Position numbers and translations under genes: made by a program. The notes beneath the pieces were generated by a model. The model was not told where the DNA came from, made no database searches, and saw only the letters and a program-made list of their open reading frames with translations. From NCBI GenBank assembly GCA_027491255.1, contig JAIXWM010000146.1, positions 1-49,488 of the forward strand: a stretch of DNA of 49,488 bases, given 5' to 3'. Below are positions 34,421 to 46,400 of the stretch, piece after piece. This stretch comes from Rubrivivax sp. GTDB lineage: Bacteria; Pseudomonadota; Gammaproteobacteria; Burkholderiales; Burkholderiaceae_C. Numbering within the stretch: position 1 is the stretch's first letter; each line of letters begins with the position of its first letter.

Positions 34421-37400
34421 ATGCCAGGCACCTACACGGGCACCTTCAGCGCCGCCCAGGTCAACGCGCTGTTCCAGGGCTTCACCGTCCTCGCCCAGCG
34501 CCTGTCGGAGGCCTCCAGCGCCGCCGAACTTCCCGCTACGGATCCCACCGCTCCCGCAGTTGCAAACCCGATGCTGTCGGAGATGGTGGGGCTGCAGCAG
34601 CCGCTGGCCACGCTCACCGATGCCGGCCAGACGCTGCTGACCGAACTGGCGCAACCGTTGGCGGCCGCCGCCGTCAGCGCCGCGCAGACCGCCGACCAGG
34701 TGGCCACGCTGATCCAGAACGCGGTCTCGTCGGCCAGCGCGCTCAGCCTCGACCCCATCGTCCACAGCCTGGAGACGCTGGCCGACGGGCGCCAGATCGT
34801 CTGGTTCCAGATTCCGCTGCAGGCCAGCACGACGCTGGTGGACTACACGCTCGATGTCGGGCAGACCCCCTCCGAGGACCCTGCTGCGCCCTCGCTCGCC
34901 GACCAGGGCCTGCGCCTGGGCACGCTCGAGGTCGACGTCGACGCCGGCCTGAGCTCGACGCTGCGCGTGGGCATCGACCTGAGCCCCGGCCTGTCCACCG
35001 ACGAGGCCGTCGTCTTCGACATCGACGGCGTGCGCGTCTGCGCCGAGGCCAACGCCAGCGTGGCCGACGTGCAGGCGAGCTTTGGCGTGATCGACCTCAG
35101 GCCGGCCAGCGTCAGTGTGGCGATGGACCTGTGCGTCGAACTCGACCTGATCGAGGGCGCTGCGGGCTACCTGCAGCTCGGCGCGCTGAACAGCCGGGCC
35201 ATCGGCGAGCTGTTTTCCTTCAGCCTGCCGCACGGCGGCGACCTGGTGCCCGACTTCACGGTCGACATTCCGTTCACGCTGGGCATCGGCGGCTTCGACC
35301 TGCCGACCGGCAGCCCGCTCATACTGAGCCTGTCCGCGCTGGACGGCTTCAACCTTGGCAGCCTGGACTTCGAATTCCCGGAGCTGACCGTCAACGGCGT
35401 GGACTTCGACTTCGCCCAGCTCGGCGAGATCAGCCTCGACGACCTGGGCGCCTGGCTCAGCGGCGTCGGCGACTGGCTGCCCCAGTTCGGCGACGGGCTG
35501 ACGCTGCCGCTGGTCGACTTGGACCTGGGGCAGGTGCTGGACCTGGGCGTCGACTGGCAGGACCTGCTCGACGACCTGCGCGACGACCACGGCGCGTGGA
35601 ACTTCACCGGCATCCAGGACCTGTTCGGCCGCATCGCCGGCCACTTCGGCCTGTCCACCACGCCGGCCGCGCTGCAATCCACCTTCGCCCTGACCTGGAA
35701 CCCGGTCGCCGAGGCCCTGGAATGGACGGTGCCGTACTCGGCCAGCCTGAGCGAGACGGTGGCCTTCGACACCGCCGGCCTGCTGCCCGAGGACCTGCCG
35801 CTGAACATCCAGGCCGAAGCCTCGGCGACCGTTACGGCCGCACTGAACTTCAGCATCACCGGCGGCGTGGCGATCAGCTCCTCGGCCCAGGTCGATCCGG
35901 TCACCAGCGCGACGCTGCTGACCGAGATCAACAGCGGGGTGGGGTTGACGACGCAGGGCCTGCTGCCGGGCGCGGACCTGCGCTTCACGATGCGCGACGG
36001 CTCCACCGTGAACGTCGACCTGAACGGCATCGCCGGCCTGGGCAGCACGGCCACGGTGGGCGGCCTGCTCAGCGCGCTGAACGCCGCCTCGCCGACCAAG
36101 CTCTCGGCCAGCATCGACAGCAGCCGCCTCGTGCTGACCGACCTGACGGCGGGCACCTTTACATTCAACATTGCATCGGTATCGGCCACCGTCACCTCGA
36201 CCAGCGGCACGACCGGCGCCACGCTCAACACCGAGTCCACCTCGGTCGCCCCGCTGGTGCTGGGTCTGTGGGGTGTGACGGCCCAGGCGAACGGCCTCGG
36301 CCAGATGCAGATCACCGGCCACTCGCTCGAATCGCTGTCGCTGGCCGACCGGCTGTACATCAAGGAGCAGGATGCGTCCGACCCGCTGCTGTCGGGCAGC
36401 ATCACGATCGACGCCACCCTGGAAGGCGGCGCGGCGATCGGGCCGGTCTCGCTGAGCATCGTCGACGGGCAGGCCCGCGGCGTGGCCGGCTGGGAGCTGA
36501 CGCTGAACGACCCGGCCACCGGCGCCGACGACGGCCGCATCTACCTGTCGGAGCTGGCCGAGGCCGACCTCGGCACGGTGCTCGACCACGGCTTCGACCC
36601 GTCGCCCACGCTGGACGGCATCTTCCAGCTCGCCGTCACGCCCGACCTGCTGAACGCGGCCTTCGACGTCGACGCGGGCGACTACTCCACCGACCCGCTG
36701 AACCTGGATGCGGCCAACCCCGATGCCGCCCCCGACACGGCCCTGGTGCCCTACCTCGACTTGAGCGTCGACCTGGTCGGCGGGCAGTGGAACTTCTCGG
36801 TCGCGCCCAGCGAGAAGCTCGAGGACATCCTGTCCGGCGGCTTCGCCGACTTCTCCTGGGACGACCTGCCGGGCATGCTGACGATGCTGCTCGAAGAGCT
36901 CGAGGGCTCGGACCTGTGGGGCCTGGAGATCCCGCTGGCCGGCGTGACGCTGGGCGACCTGTTCCAGTTCGGCGAGATGCTGGCCGACTTCGCGTTGCCC
37001 GACCTGGCGACCGAGCTGACCGATCTGGGCACCTGGAAGCTCGACTTCCAGACCGACCTCGACGCCGCGCTGCCCGAGCTGCAGGCGCTCGACGTCGATC
37101 TCGCCGGCCGGCTGCAGCAGATCCAGTGGGAGTTCAACCGCATCAACCTGGCCTGGGAAGGTCGCAGCGGCGGCGACGCCGACTTCGACGTCGACTTCAT
37201 GGCGCGGCTGGGCGCCTGGTCGGCGCAACTGGGGGTCTTCCTCGGCGACCTGGACGCCGCATCCACCGCCTTTGTCGCCGGGGGCGGCACCCTGGCCGCC
37301 GACATCGGCGCACTGGACCTCACGCTCGACGGTCTGGTCCTCTGGATGGCTGGCATTCCCTACGGCTTGGACGGGTTGGCTTCGCTGCTCGAGGGCCTGT

Positions 37401-40400
37401 TCCTCGAGTCCGACGGCACGACGCCGAAGATCCCCGGACTGACGCTGAGCGTCGACATCCCGACGGTTCAATTCGGCAGCAGCGCGCCGCAGCTGGTCTT
37501 CGACCTCGAATTCACGCTGAACCCGGCGACCTTCAGCCACGACATCGACCTGTCGGGGCTGAACCTGGGCGGCGACTCGGTGCTGAGCTTGACCGGCGGC
37601 GGCACGATCTCGCTCGCGCTGGGCGGCAGCTTCGAGACGCGCATCGGCTTCGACTTCGGCACGATGCAGCCGATCTTCGACCTCGCCGACACCTCGGCGG
37701 CGCTGACGCTGGGCATCGTCACCACGGGTGATGCCGAGGTCGAGGCCTCGCTCGGCGGCCTGGCCGGCGTGTCGATCGGCAAGGTCGACGGTTCGATCAA
37801 CGACCCCTTCAGCATCACCCTCACCGAGACAAACCCGACCACCGCACCCTCTGGCTACGACCCAGCCACCGATCCGGCCACGATCACCTTCAATGGCGCC
37901 CTGGCCGAAGGCTCGCGGCTCGGGGGCGCAGCCCACTTCCGGGCCGATCTGCCCTTGTACGTGACGCCGCTGGTCGGCTCGCTCGGCAGCGTGCTGATCA
38001 CTGCAGACTTCAACGCCAACCCGCTCAGCTTCGACGCCGACATCGACGCCAGCGGTGTCGACCTCGAAGAAGCCTTCTCCCTCGGAGACCTGGACCTGAG
38101 CGGCTGGCTCGACGGCGCGCTGGCCTTCATCAATGGGCTGATCACGGTGCTCGAGTCCGATCTGGTCGGCAACCTGCCGGTGCTCGGCGACATCGACCTG
38201 TCGAACACGGGCTTCCTGTACGAATTGCGCGACCTGATCGACACCCTGGCCGACTACAACACCCTGGGCGAACTCTACAAGGGCCTGGACCCCGAGCTCG
38301 ACGACTTCGGCGATGCCTCGCTGAACGGCAGCCTGGCCTTCACGATCGGCGGCATCACGCTCGACACTGACTACATCGACGGCGAGGGCAACGCGCAGCA
38401 GCACGCGATCTGGAACGCCGATCTGGGCGACCTGTTCTTCGGTTCCGAGTTCGAGTCGCTGAACGCCAGCAACTTCGTCGTCGAAGTCAACCTCGGCGGC
38501 CTGTTCCAGGACACGCTGGACGGCAGCGAGCTCGACCTCGGCCTGGACGACCTGGGCATCGCCCTCGACACCACCGGCGGCATCGACTTGGTGGCCGACT
38601 TCGACCTGCGCGTGGGCTTCGGCTACTCGCCCACCGCGGGCTTCTTCGTCCAGGGCACATCGCATGAGAGCGGCAAGGAAATCGAGGCCAGCGTGGGTCT
38701 GGGCTTCAGCCCGGGCAGTTCGCTCGCGCTCGACATCGGCCCGCTGAACTTCACGCTGACCGACAAGACCGACGGCGAGATCGTCGAAGGCGGCACCGTC
38801 ACCGAAGAGCAGGCCATAGCCAACCGCGAGTTGCACGCCGAAATCGGTGTGGACCTGGGCAACGGCGTGCTCGCGAGCACCAGCGGCGGGCTGCTCTCGG
38901 GCTCGGGCGTCATGGTCACCGGTGCCGCCAAGGCCAAACTCGACCTCGACCTCGCCTCCAGCCTGGGGGTCGGTCTGGAGCTGACCACCGGCTACTACGA
39001 CGCCAGCACAGACAGCGGCGAGGTCACGCTGAGCTGGAACTCCAGCACCGGGTTGAGCATCGGCGACGGCGACTTCCACTTCGAGATCACCGACACCTAC
39101 ATCGATCTGGGCACGCTGCTCGGCCCCGCGTTCACCGAGATGGTGCAGCGCATCGACGAGGCCCTGGAGCCGCTGGAGCCCATCGTCGATCTGCTCACCG
39201 GCGAGGTGCCGCTGATCTCCGACGTGTCCAAGCAGGTCGGCGGCGGGCCGGTGACGGTGCTGGACGCGATCAGCTGGTTCGGCGACGGCGCGCAGAGCGC
39301 GGTCGAATTCATCGAGTTCGTCGACACGGTGCTGACGGTCACCGACTCGATGGCCGATTCGGGCAAGTTCTATCTCGGCAGCCTCACCGCGCCGGCCTCG
39401 TCGGCGCCTTCGGGCCTGGGCTCGGCGCTGTCGGAGTCCGGCGCCCACACGGCCGCCGCGTCGCAGCCCGAGGTCAACGCCTCGCAGCAGGCCAGCCTGT
39501 TCAGCAACAGCCTGGGCCTGAGCTTCCCGCTGCTGCAGAACCCCGGCACCGAGTTGTTCGACTTCCTCTTCGGCGGCGAGGCCGATATCGTCGTCTGGGA
39601 CATCCCCGATCTGGACGCCGGCTTCGACTTCCGGCAGTCCTTCCCCATCTTCCCGCCGCTGTATGTCAGCCTGTTCGGCGGCGTCGACTTCAAGACCAAC
39701 TTCGACCTCGGCTACGACACGCGCGGCCTGCGCATGGCGATGGCCGACGGCGGCAGCGCGGCCGACCTGCTGCTGGGCGTGTACCTGCTCGACGAAGGGC
39801 GAGAGGACTACACCGGGCTGGGCAGCGACAACACCGAGATGTCGGTGACCGCCGAAATCGGCGCCGGGGCCGAACTGAACATCGTCGTCGCACAGGCCGG
39901 CGTGGACGGCGGGCTGCGCGGCACGCTGGGCGCCGACCTGAACGACCCCGACCCCGACGGCAAGGTCTACGTCGACGAGCTCGCCTACAACCTGATGCGC
40001 GGTCCGCAGTGCATCTTCGACCTGCAGGGCTCGCTGGACGTCTTCCTCGAGGCCTACATCAAGGTCGGCCTCGACACGCCCTTCGGCTTCATCACGCTGT
40101 TCAGCGAGCGCTTCAAGCTCGCCGAGGCCACCATCCTCGACTGGAGCGCGGTTGTCTGCCCGCCGGTGGAGCCGAACCTGGCCGACCTGAGCGGCACCAC
40201 GCTGACGCTGAACATGGGCGCGCTGGCGGTCAACGTCGTGCCCGGCGAGACCACCGACGGCGATGAGACCTTCCTGGTCGACTACGTGGCCAGCGGGACC
40301 GACAAGAACGGCAACCCCGTCACCGACTCGATCCGCGTCAGTGCCTACAACTTCGAGGAGTACTTCGCCGCCGGCTCGGTGACGAAGATCGTCTTCGACG

Positions 40401-43400
40401 CCGGCATCGGGAACGACACGGTGCTGATCGCGCCGGAAATCACCAAGGCCGTCGAGGGCCGCGGCGGCGAGGGCGACGACAACCTCGTCGGCGGCTCGGG
40501 TGCCAACCAGCTCTGGGGCGACGCCGGCTCCGACGTGCTGGCCGGGCGCGCCGCTGCCGACACGCTGGACGGCGGCGACGGCGACGACTTCCTCTACGGC
40601 TACGGTGGCGCCGACTCGCTGACCGGCGGCGCGGGTGACGACCGCCTGCACGGCGAAGACGACGTCGGCGACCTGGTCGACTTCATCGCCGCCAACCCCG
40701 ACTACAACGCCGGCAGCGCCGGCAACGACACCGTCTCGGGTGGCGATGGCGACGACGTCATCATCTCCGGCAGCGGCAACGACGTCGTCGATGCCGGCGC
40801 GGGCGACGACGCCATCTCGGCCGGTGCCGGCAACGACACCGTGCAGGGCGGCGAGGGCAACGACCAGGTCCAGGGCGGCGACGGCAACGACAAGCTCTGG
40901 GGCGACGACTCGGCGGGTCTGGTCGACGGCGGCTCGGCCGACACCCACGCCGACAAGATCGAGGGCGGCGCCGGCTACAACGAGATCGACGGCGGCACCG
41001 GCGACGACCTGCTGTACGCGGCCGACGAGGAGCAGCTCGCCACGGCGCCGCAGACCGTGCTGGTGGGCGGCTGGGCCTCGAAGGTCTGGGGCGGCGACGG
41101 TGCCGACATGATCTACGGCACCGCCGGCACGGACAGCCTGTCAGGCGGCTTCGAGAGCGACTACATCGAATCCGGCGCCGGCCACGACCTGCTGCTGGGC
41201 GGCCCGGCCAACGACGCACTGCTGGCGGCCGGCGGCAACGCCACGATCTACGGCGGCCACGGCAACGACGTCATCGACGGCGGCGACGGCGCCAACTGGA
41301 TCGAGGGCGGGCCCGGCGACGACCAGATCTACGCCCGCGTGGGCGCCGACGAGGTCTACGGCGGCACCACGGCGCGCGGCTACGCCTTCCTGCTGGACGA
41401 CCTGTCGGGCGACCGCGCCGTCATCGACCCGCTGCACGGCGGTTTCCGCTCGACCCTGGCCGAGGACAGCTGCGGGCCCGAGATCTTCTTCTACCCCGAG
41501 GTCTACGACGGGCCGCCCAAGCCGCTGGTCTTCACGCTGTTCAACGACGCCGACCGCGACGGCGTGCGCGACAGCGGCGAAGGGCCGCTGCCGGAGAGCA
41601 CGAACTGGTCGTACTCGCTGTTCCAGGTCACGGCCGAGGGCACGGCTCTCGTGCACGAGGGCACGGCCACGGGCGGCACGCTGACGCTGCCGGAATCCGG
41701 CGTGCCCGACGGTACCTACCAGCTGGTGGTGATGCCCGAGGCCGGCACCGAGGCCTGGATGGCGCTGAGCTTCGACGCCATGGGCACCGAGGTCACGCTG
41801 ACCGGCGGTGTGCAGACCGGCCGCGCCGACCTGCCCTGGGTGGCGGTGGGCCGCACCGAGGAAGGCGGCAGCGACATCCGGGGCCAGGTGCGCACCTACG
41901 ACTCGAAGGACGACGCACAGCCCGAGCCCACGCCGGGCGCGGTGGTCTACGTCGACACCGACAAGGACGGCGCCTGGGACGCCGACAGCGAAGACTTCGT
42001 GCTCACCGACGGCGAAGGCGAGTACGTCATCACCGACCTGCCGGCGGGTGACTACGTCATCGGCGTCCAGCTGGACGGCGTCTGCGCGACGCCCTTCCCG
42101 CGCTCGAAGGCGGTCTCTGTCGACGGCGTCAACGACGCGACGGCGAACTTTGCGCTGGTGCTGAATGCGGCGCCGGTGGTCGCCGGGGTGGAACTGGGCC
42201 TGACGAACAAGCAGACGCAGACGCGGACCTGGCTGCCGGTGGACGACGGCAACGAGCAGATGACCCCGCTGGCGCCGGCCAACCCGGTGACGCACATCGC
42301 GCTCGACCTCTGCGGCGATCTGGCCTTCGGCGAGAAGGACCGGCCCGCCCCCGAGGCCACGCTGACGGTGGACGGCCGCTCCGTGGCCCTGGTCCTGTCG
42401 TCGTTCACCGACACGGCCGACCACACCCGCTTCGAGTTCGCGATCTCCGGCATCACCGACGGTCTGCCGTCCGGCCTGTACACGATCAACCTGAAGTCGG
42501 CCTCGGTCAAGGACGCGCAGGGCGACCCGCTGGACGGCGAGTGGCGCTACCCGCAGGCGTATGCGTCGGGTGACGGCACGGCCGGGGGCGACTTCGTCTT
42601 CCAGTTCAAGATCGGCACGCCCGAAACCCGGGCGGTGTTCATGCCGATGCTGTGGCTGGGCGACCAGACCGGGGGCAGTGACGGCACCGAGCCCGCATTC
42701 GGGGACGAACTGGTGCAGATCACCGCGGTGGCGCCCCCAGCCGCCGTGGCCACGGTGGGCGATGGCCGGGCGGTGCTGCAAGGCTCGGTCTGGATGCACG
42801 ACGACCGCGACGCCGCCGACCTCGGTCAGGGCGTCACCGAGGCCGGGCTGCCCGGACAGGCGATCGACGTGCGCAACGAGCGCGGCGAGATCGTGGCCAG
42901 CCTCAGGACGGGCAGCGTCGATCTGGACGGCGATGGGGCGGTGGAGACTGCCGAACTGGGCGGCTTCCGCGTCAACGGCCTGCTGCCGGGCACCTACACG
43001 GTCAGCCAGAGGCCCGCCGAGCCGTGGGAACAGGCGGTGGCCGTGTCCACGGCGCCGGCGCCGGAGCGCTGGCTCGGCGTCACGTACAAGCCCCAGGGCG
43101 GGGATTCGGTGCTCTCCCTGATCAGCCAGAGCGCGACGGGCGCCAAGGTCGAGGCCAGTGCCCGGCTGCCGGGCGTGGCGGCGCGCGACGTCAGCTGGAT
43201 CGGTGACGACCGCGCGGTGGTGGTGGGGCAGGGCGTGGCCTCCACTTCGCCGGCGTTGTTCTTCGTGCAGGTGCCGCTGGACGATCCCGCTGCAGCCTCG
43301 GTGGTGAAGACGGTGCTGCTGCCCGAGACCCTGCGCAAGCCCACGCTCGTCGGTGTGGACGTGGTCGCCGACCAGTACCTGCTGGTGACGGCGGCCGACG

Positions 43401-46400
43401 GCAGCGTGTTGCGCTACGCGCTGGCCGCCCAGACCTGGACCGACCTGGGCGACCTGCGATCGCCCGCGGGAACGGCCCTGTATCCGGTGGGCGACATCGC
43501 GGTGGTCTCGCCGCAGCAGGCCTGGGTGATCGCCGGCGACGAGCCGGTGAACCCCTTGGTGCCCGGCGAAGTCAAGCAGCAGTTCCTCGTCCGCTTCGAC
43601 CCCTTGTCGATGCACGTCGCTTCCGTGCGGCCCCTGACCTTCCCCGACCAGCGCACCACCAGCGGCCTGCTGATCGGCCTGGAGGCCGGTGAAGACGGCC
43701 GCCTGACGGCCCTCAGCCAGATGGGCGACTTCGTCGGGATCGATGCCGCGACAGCCTCGGTCACCGGAGTGACGGCCGTGCAGGGCATGGACCGATTTGC
43801 CGGCAGCACCGGCGGCCTGTCGGTGCGGGGCGGCGTGCGCCAGACCGACACCCGGCCCGGCGACGACAGCGTCACCGTCACCGTCGGCCAGGACGGCACG
43901 GTCCAGGTCGGCTTCGGCGACACCCCCACGCGCCACGAGTGGCTGGACGGCGACGACACCATCGACGGCGGCTGCGGCCCCGAGGCCGACGTGCTGCACG
44001 GCGACGATTACCTCGGCTCCAACCCGGCGCTGCAGTTGCCCGCCAACCTCATCCTCGTCGGCGGCAACGACGAGATCCGCGGCCGTGACGGCAACGACAC
44101 CATCGGCGGCGGCCTGCAGGGCGACGTGCTGCGCGGCGAGACCGGCAACGACCAGATCACCGGCGGGACGACCGAGCCCAACCGCATCGAGGGAGGCGAC
44201 GGCAACGACAGCATCACCGGCGGCGCGGCCGGGGACCACATCCTCGCCGGCGCGGGCGACGACACCGTGGCGGCTGGTGGCGGCCGCGACTGGGTCTTCG
44301 GCGAGGCCGGCAAGGACAGCCTGGCAGGCGGCAGCGGCGACGACGTGATGGTCGGCGGCGCCGACGAGGACGTGGTCACGGGCGATGCCGACAACGACAC
44401 GCTGGTCGTCGTCAACGGCGAGCTCGGCAGCGCCTACACCGCCGCGCCGGCCGGCGCGGCGGGCGGCAGCTACGACGGCGGCGCGGGCGTCGACCAGATC
44501 GTCGTCGTGCGCTCGCACGAGACGGCCCAGGCGAACATCACGCTGACTGCCGGCACGGTGCAGCTGGGCAGCGGGCCGCTCGAGACCGTGCAGAACACCG
44601 AGACCGCGCTGCTGGCCGGCGGTGCGGCCGGCGACGTCATCAGCGCCGCCACCTTCGGCGGCACCACGGTGATCTACGGCCACGAGGGCAACGACACGCT
44701 GACCGGCAGCGACCAGGCCGACCAGATCTTCGGCGGCGACGGCAACGACCGCATCAAGGCCCAGGGCGGCGACGACACCGTGCGCGGCGGTGCGGGCGTC
44801 AACAGCGTGGAAGGCGGCAGCGGCAGCGATCTCGTCGTGCTCGACGCGGACTCCTTCGACACCGTGCAGGAGTCGGCAGCCGGCGGGATTGCCGACGTCG
44901 TGGACGCGCGCGCGTCGGCGCTGGCCAACACCATGACGGTGGCCCCGGCCTCGGCCATGGCGTCGACCTCGGGCAGCTTCGGCTTCGTCCTGAACGGCGA
45001 GGTCGAGCTGCTGATGCTCGGCGCCGGCGACGACCGGGTGCGGGCAGAGACGACGCTGGCCGGCACGCCGTCGGTGCTGCGCATCGTCGACCACGGCGGG
45101 ACCGACGAACTGTCCTACCAAGGCTGGGCCACGGCGGTGACGGTCGACCTCGGCGCCGCCACGGCCACCGGCCTGGGCGCGGTTGCCAACTTCGAGGACG
45201 TCGTCGGCGGCGACGGCAACGACAGCCTGACCGGCAATGCCGAGGACAACACCCTGGACGGCGGCGCCGGCAAGGACACCCTCGTCGGTGGTGACGGCCA
45301 GGACAGCCTGCTCGGCGGCGTGGGGCTGGACAGCCTCGTCGGCGGCGAAGGCCTCGACACGCTGATGGGCGACGCCGGCGACGACACGCTTGCGGGCGGC
45401 AATGGCGACGACCTGCTCTATGGCGAGACCGGCGGTGACAGCCTGCTCGGGGGCGGCGGCGACGATACGCTCGACGGCGGCAGCGGCGCCAACAAGCTCA
45501 ACGGCGGCTCGGGCAACGATCTCTATGCCTTCCTCGCCAACGCGCAGACCGACCAGGCCACCGAAGGCTCGCCCGCCGGCACCGACCGGCTGGACTTCGG
45601 CTACGTCTCGGACCGGGCCCTGGTCCTGGCGCTGCACACCGGTGGCGGCGGCTCGCTGGAGGTCAGCGACGCCGGCTCGACGATGCTCGTCACCGCCGGG
45701 CCGCTCACCGACATCGAGCTCGTCGTCGGCGGTTCGCGCGCCGACCGCTTCGTCTTCGACGACGGCGCCGTGATCAACGGCGTCCTGGACGGCGGGGGCG
45801 TGTCGAGCCTGGATCTCGCCGACCAGGACACCCTGGACTACTCGGCCTACACCACGCCGGTGACGGTGGACTTGAGCGGCATGCTGGACGCCAGCAGCCT
45901 CTGCCCGGCCACCGGAACGGCGGGTGTCAAGGGGATGCGGCATGTGATCGGCGGCACCTCGAGCGACGTGCTGACGGGCGGCGGCTTCTTCGACCTGTGG
46001 CTGGAGGGCGGCGCCGGCAACGACTACCTGTCCGGCGGCGATGGCAACGACACGCTGATCGGCGGCCAGGGCGACGACACGATCAACGGCTGGGGCGGCG
46101 GCGGCGACGTCGCCCGGTTCACCGGTCCGCGCAGCGCCTACACCGTCACCGAGCTGGGCACTGGCCTGCAACTCGTCTCGGCGGCCGAGGGCACCGACCG
46201 GGTCAGCAACGTGGAGCGCTTCGAGTTCGCCGACGGCACCTACAGCGCCGCCGGGCTGGTCGGCGGCGCGACCAGCGTCGACGTGAAGGCCACCGTCTAC
46301 GCCTGGAAGACCCACACGCTGCTGGAAGGCACCACGGTGTCGATGAACGGCGCCGCGGCGGTCGCCGCCGACGCCTACGGCGTGGCCGCGCTGGGCGCCA

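Noticed and set aside
40405..41380. Tandem DNA repeats resembling a repeat array or CRISPR
   Set aside because: They encode in-frame RTX nonapeptides within one gene, with degenerate units and no spacer structure.
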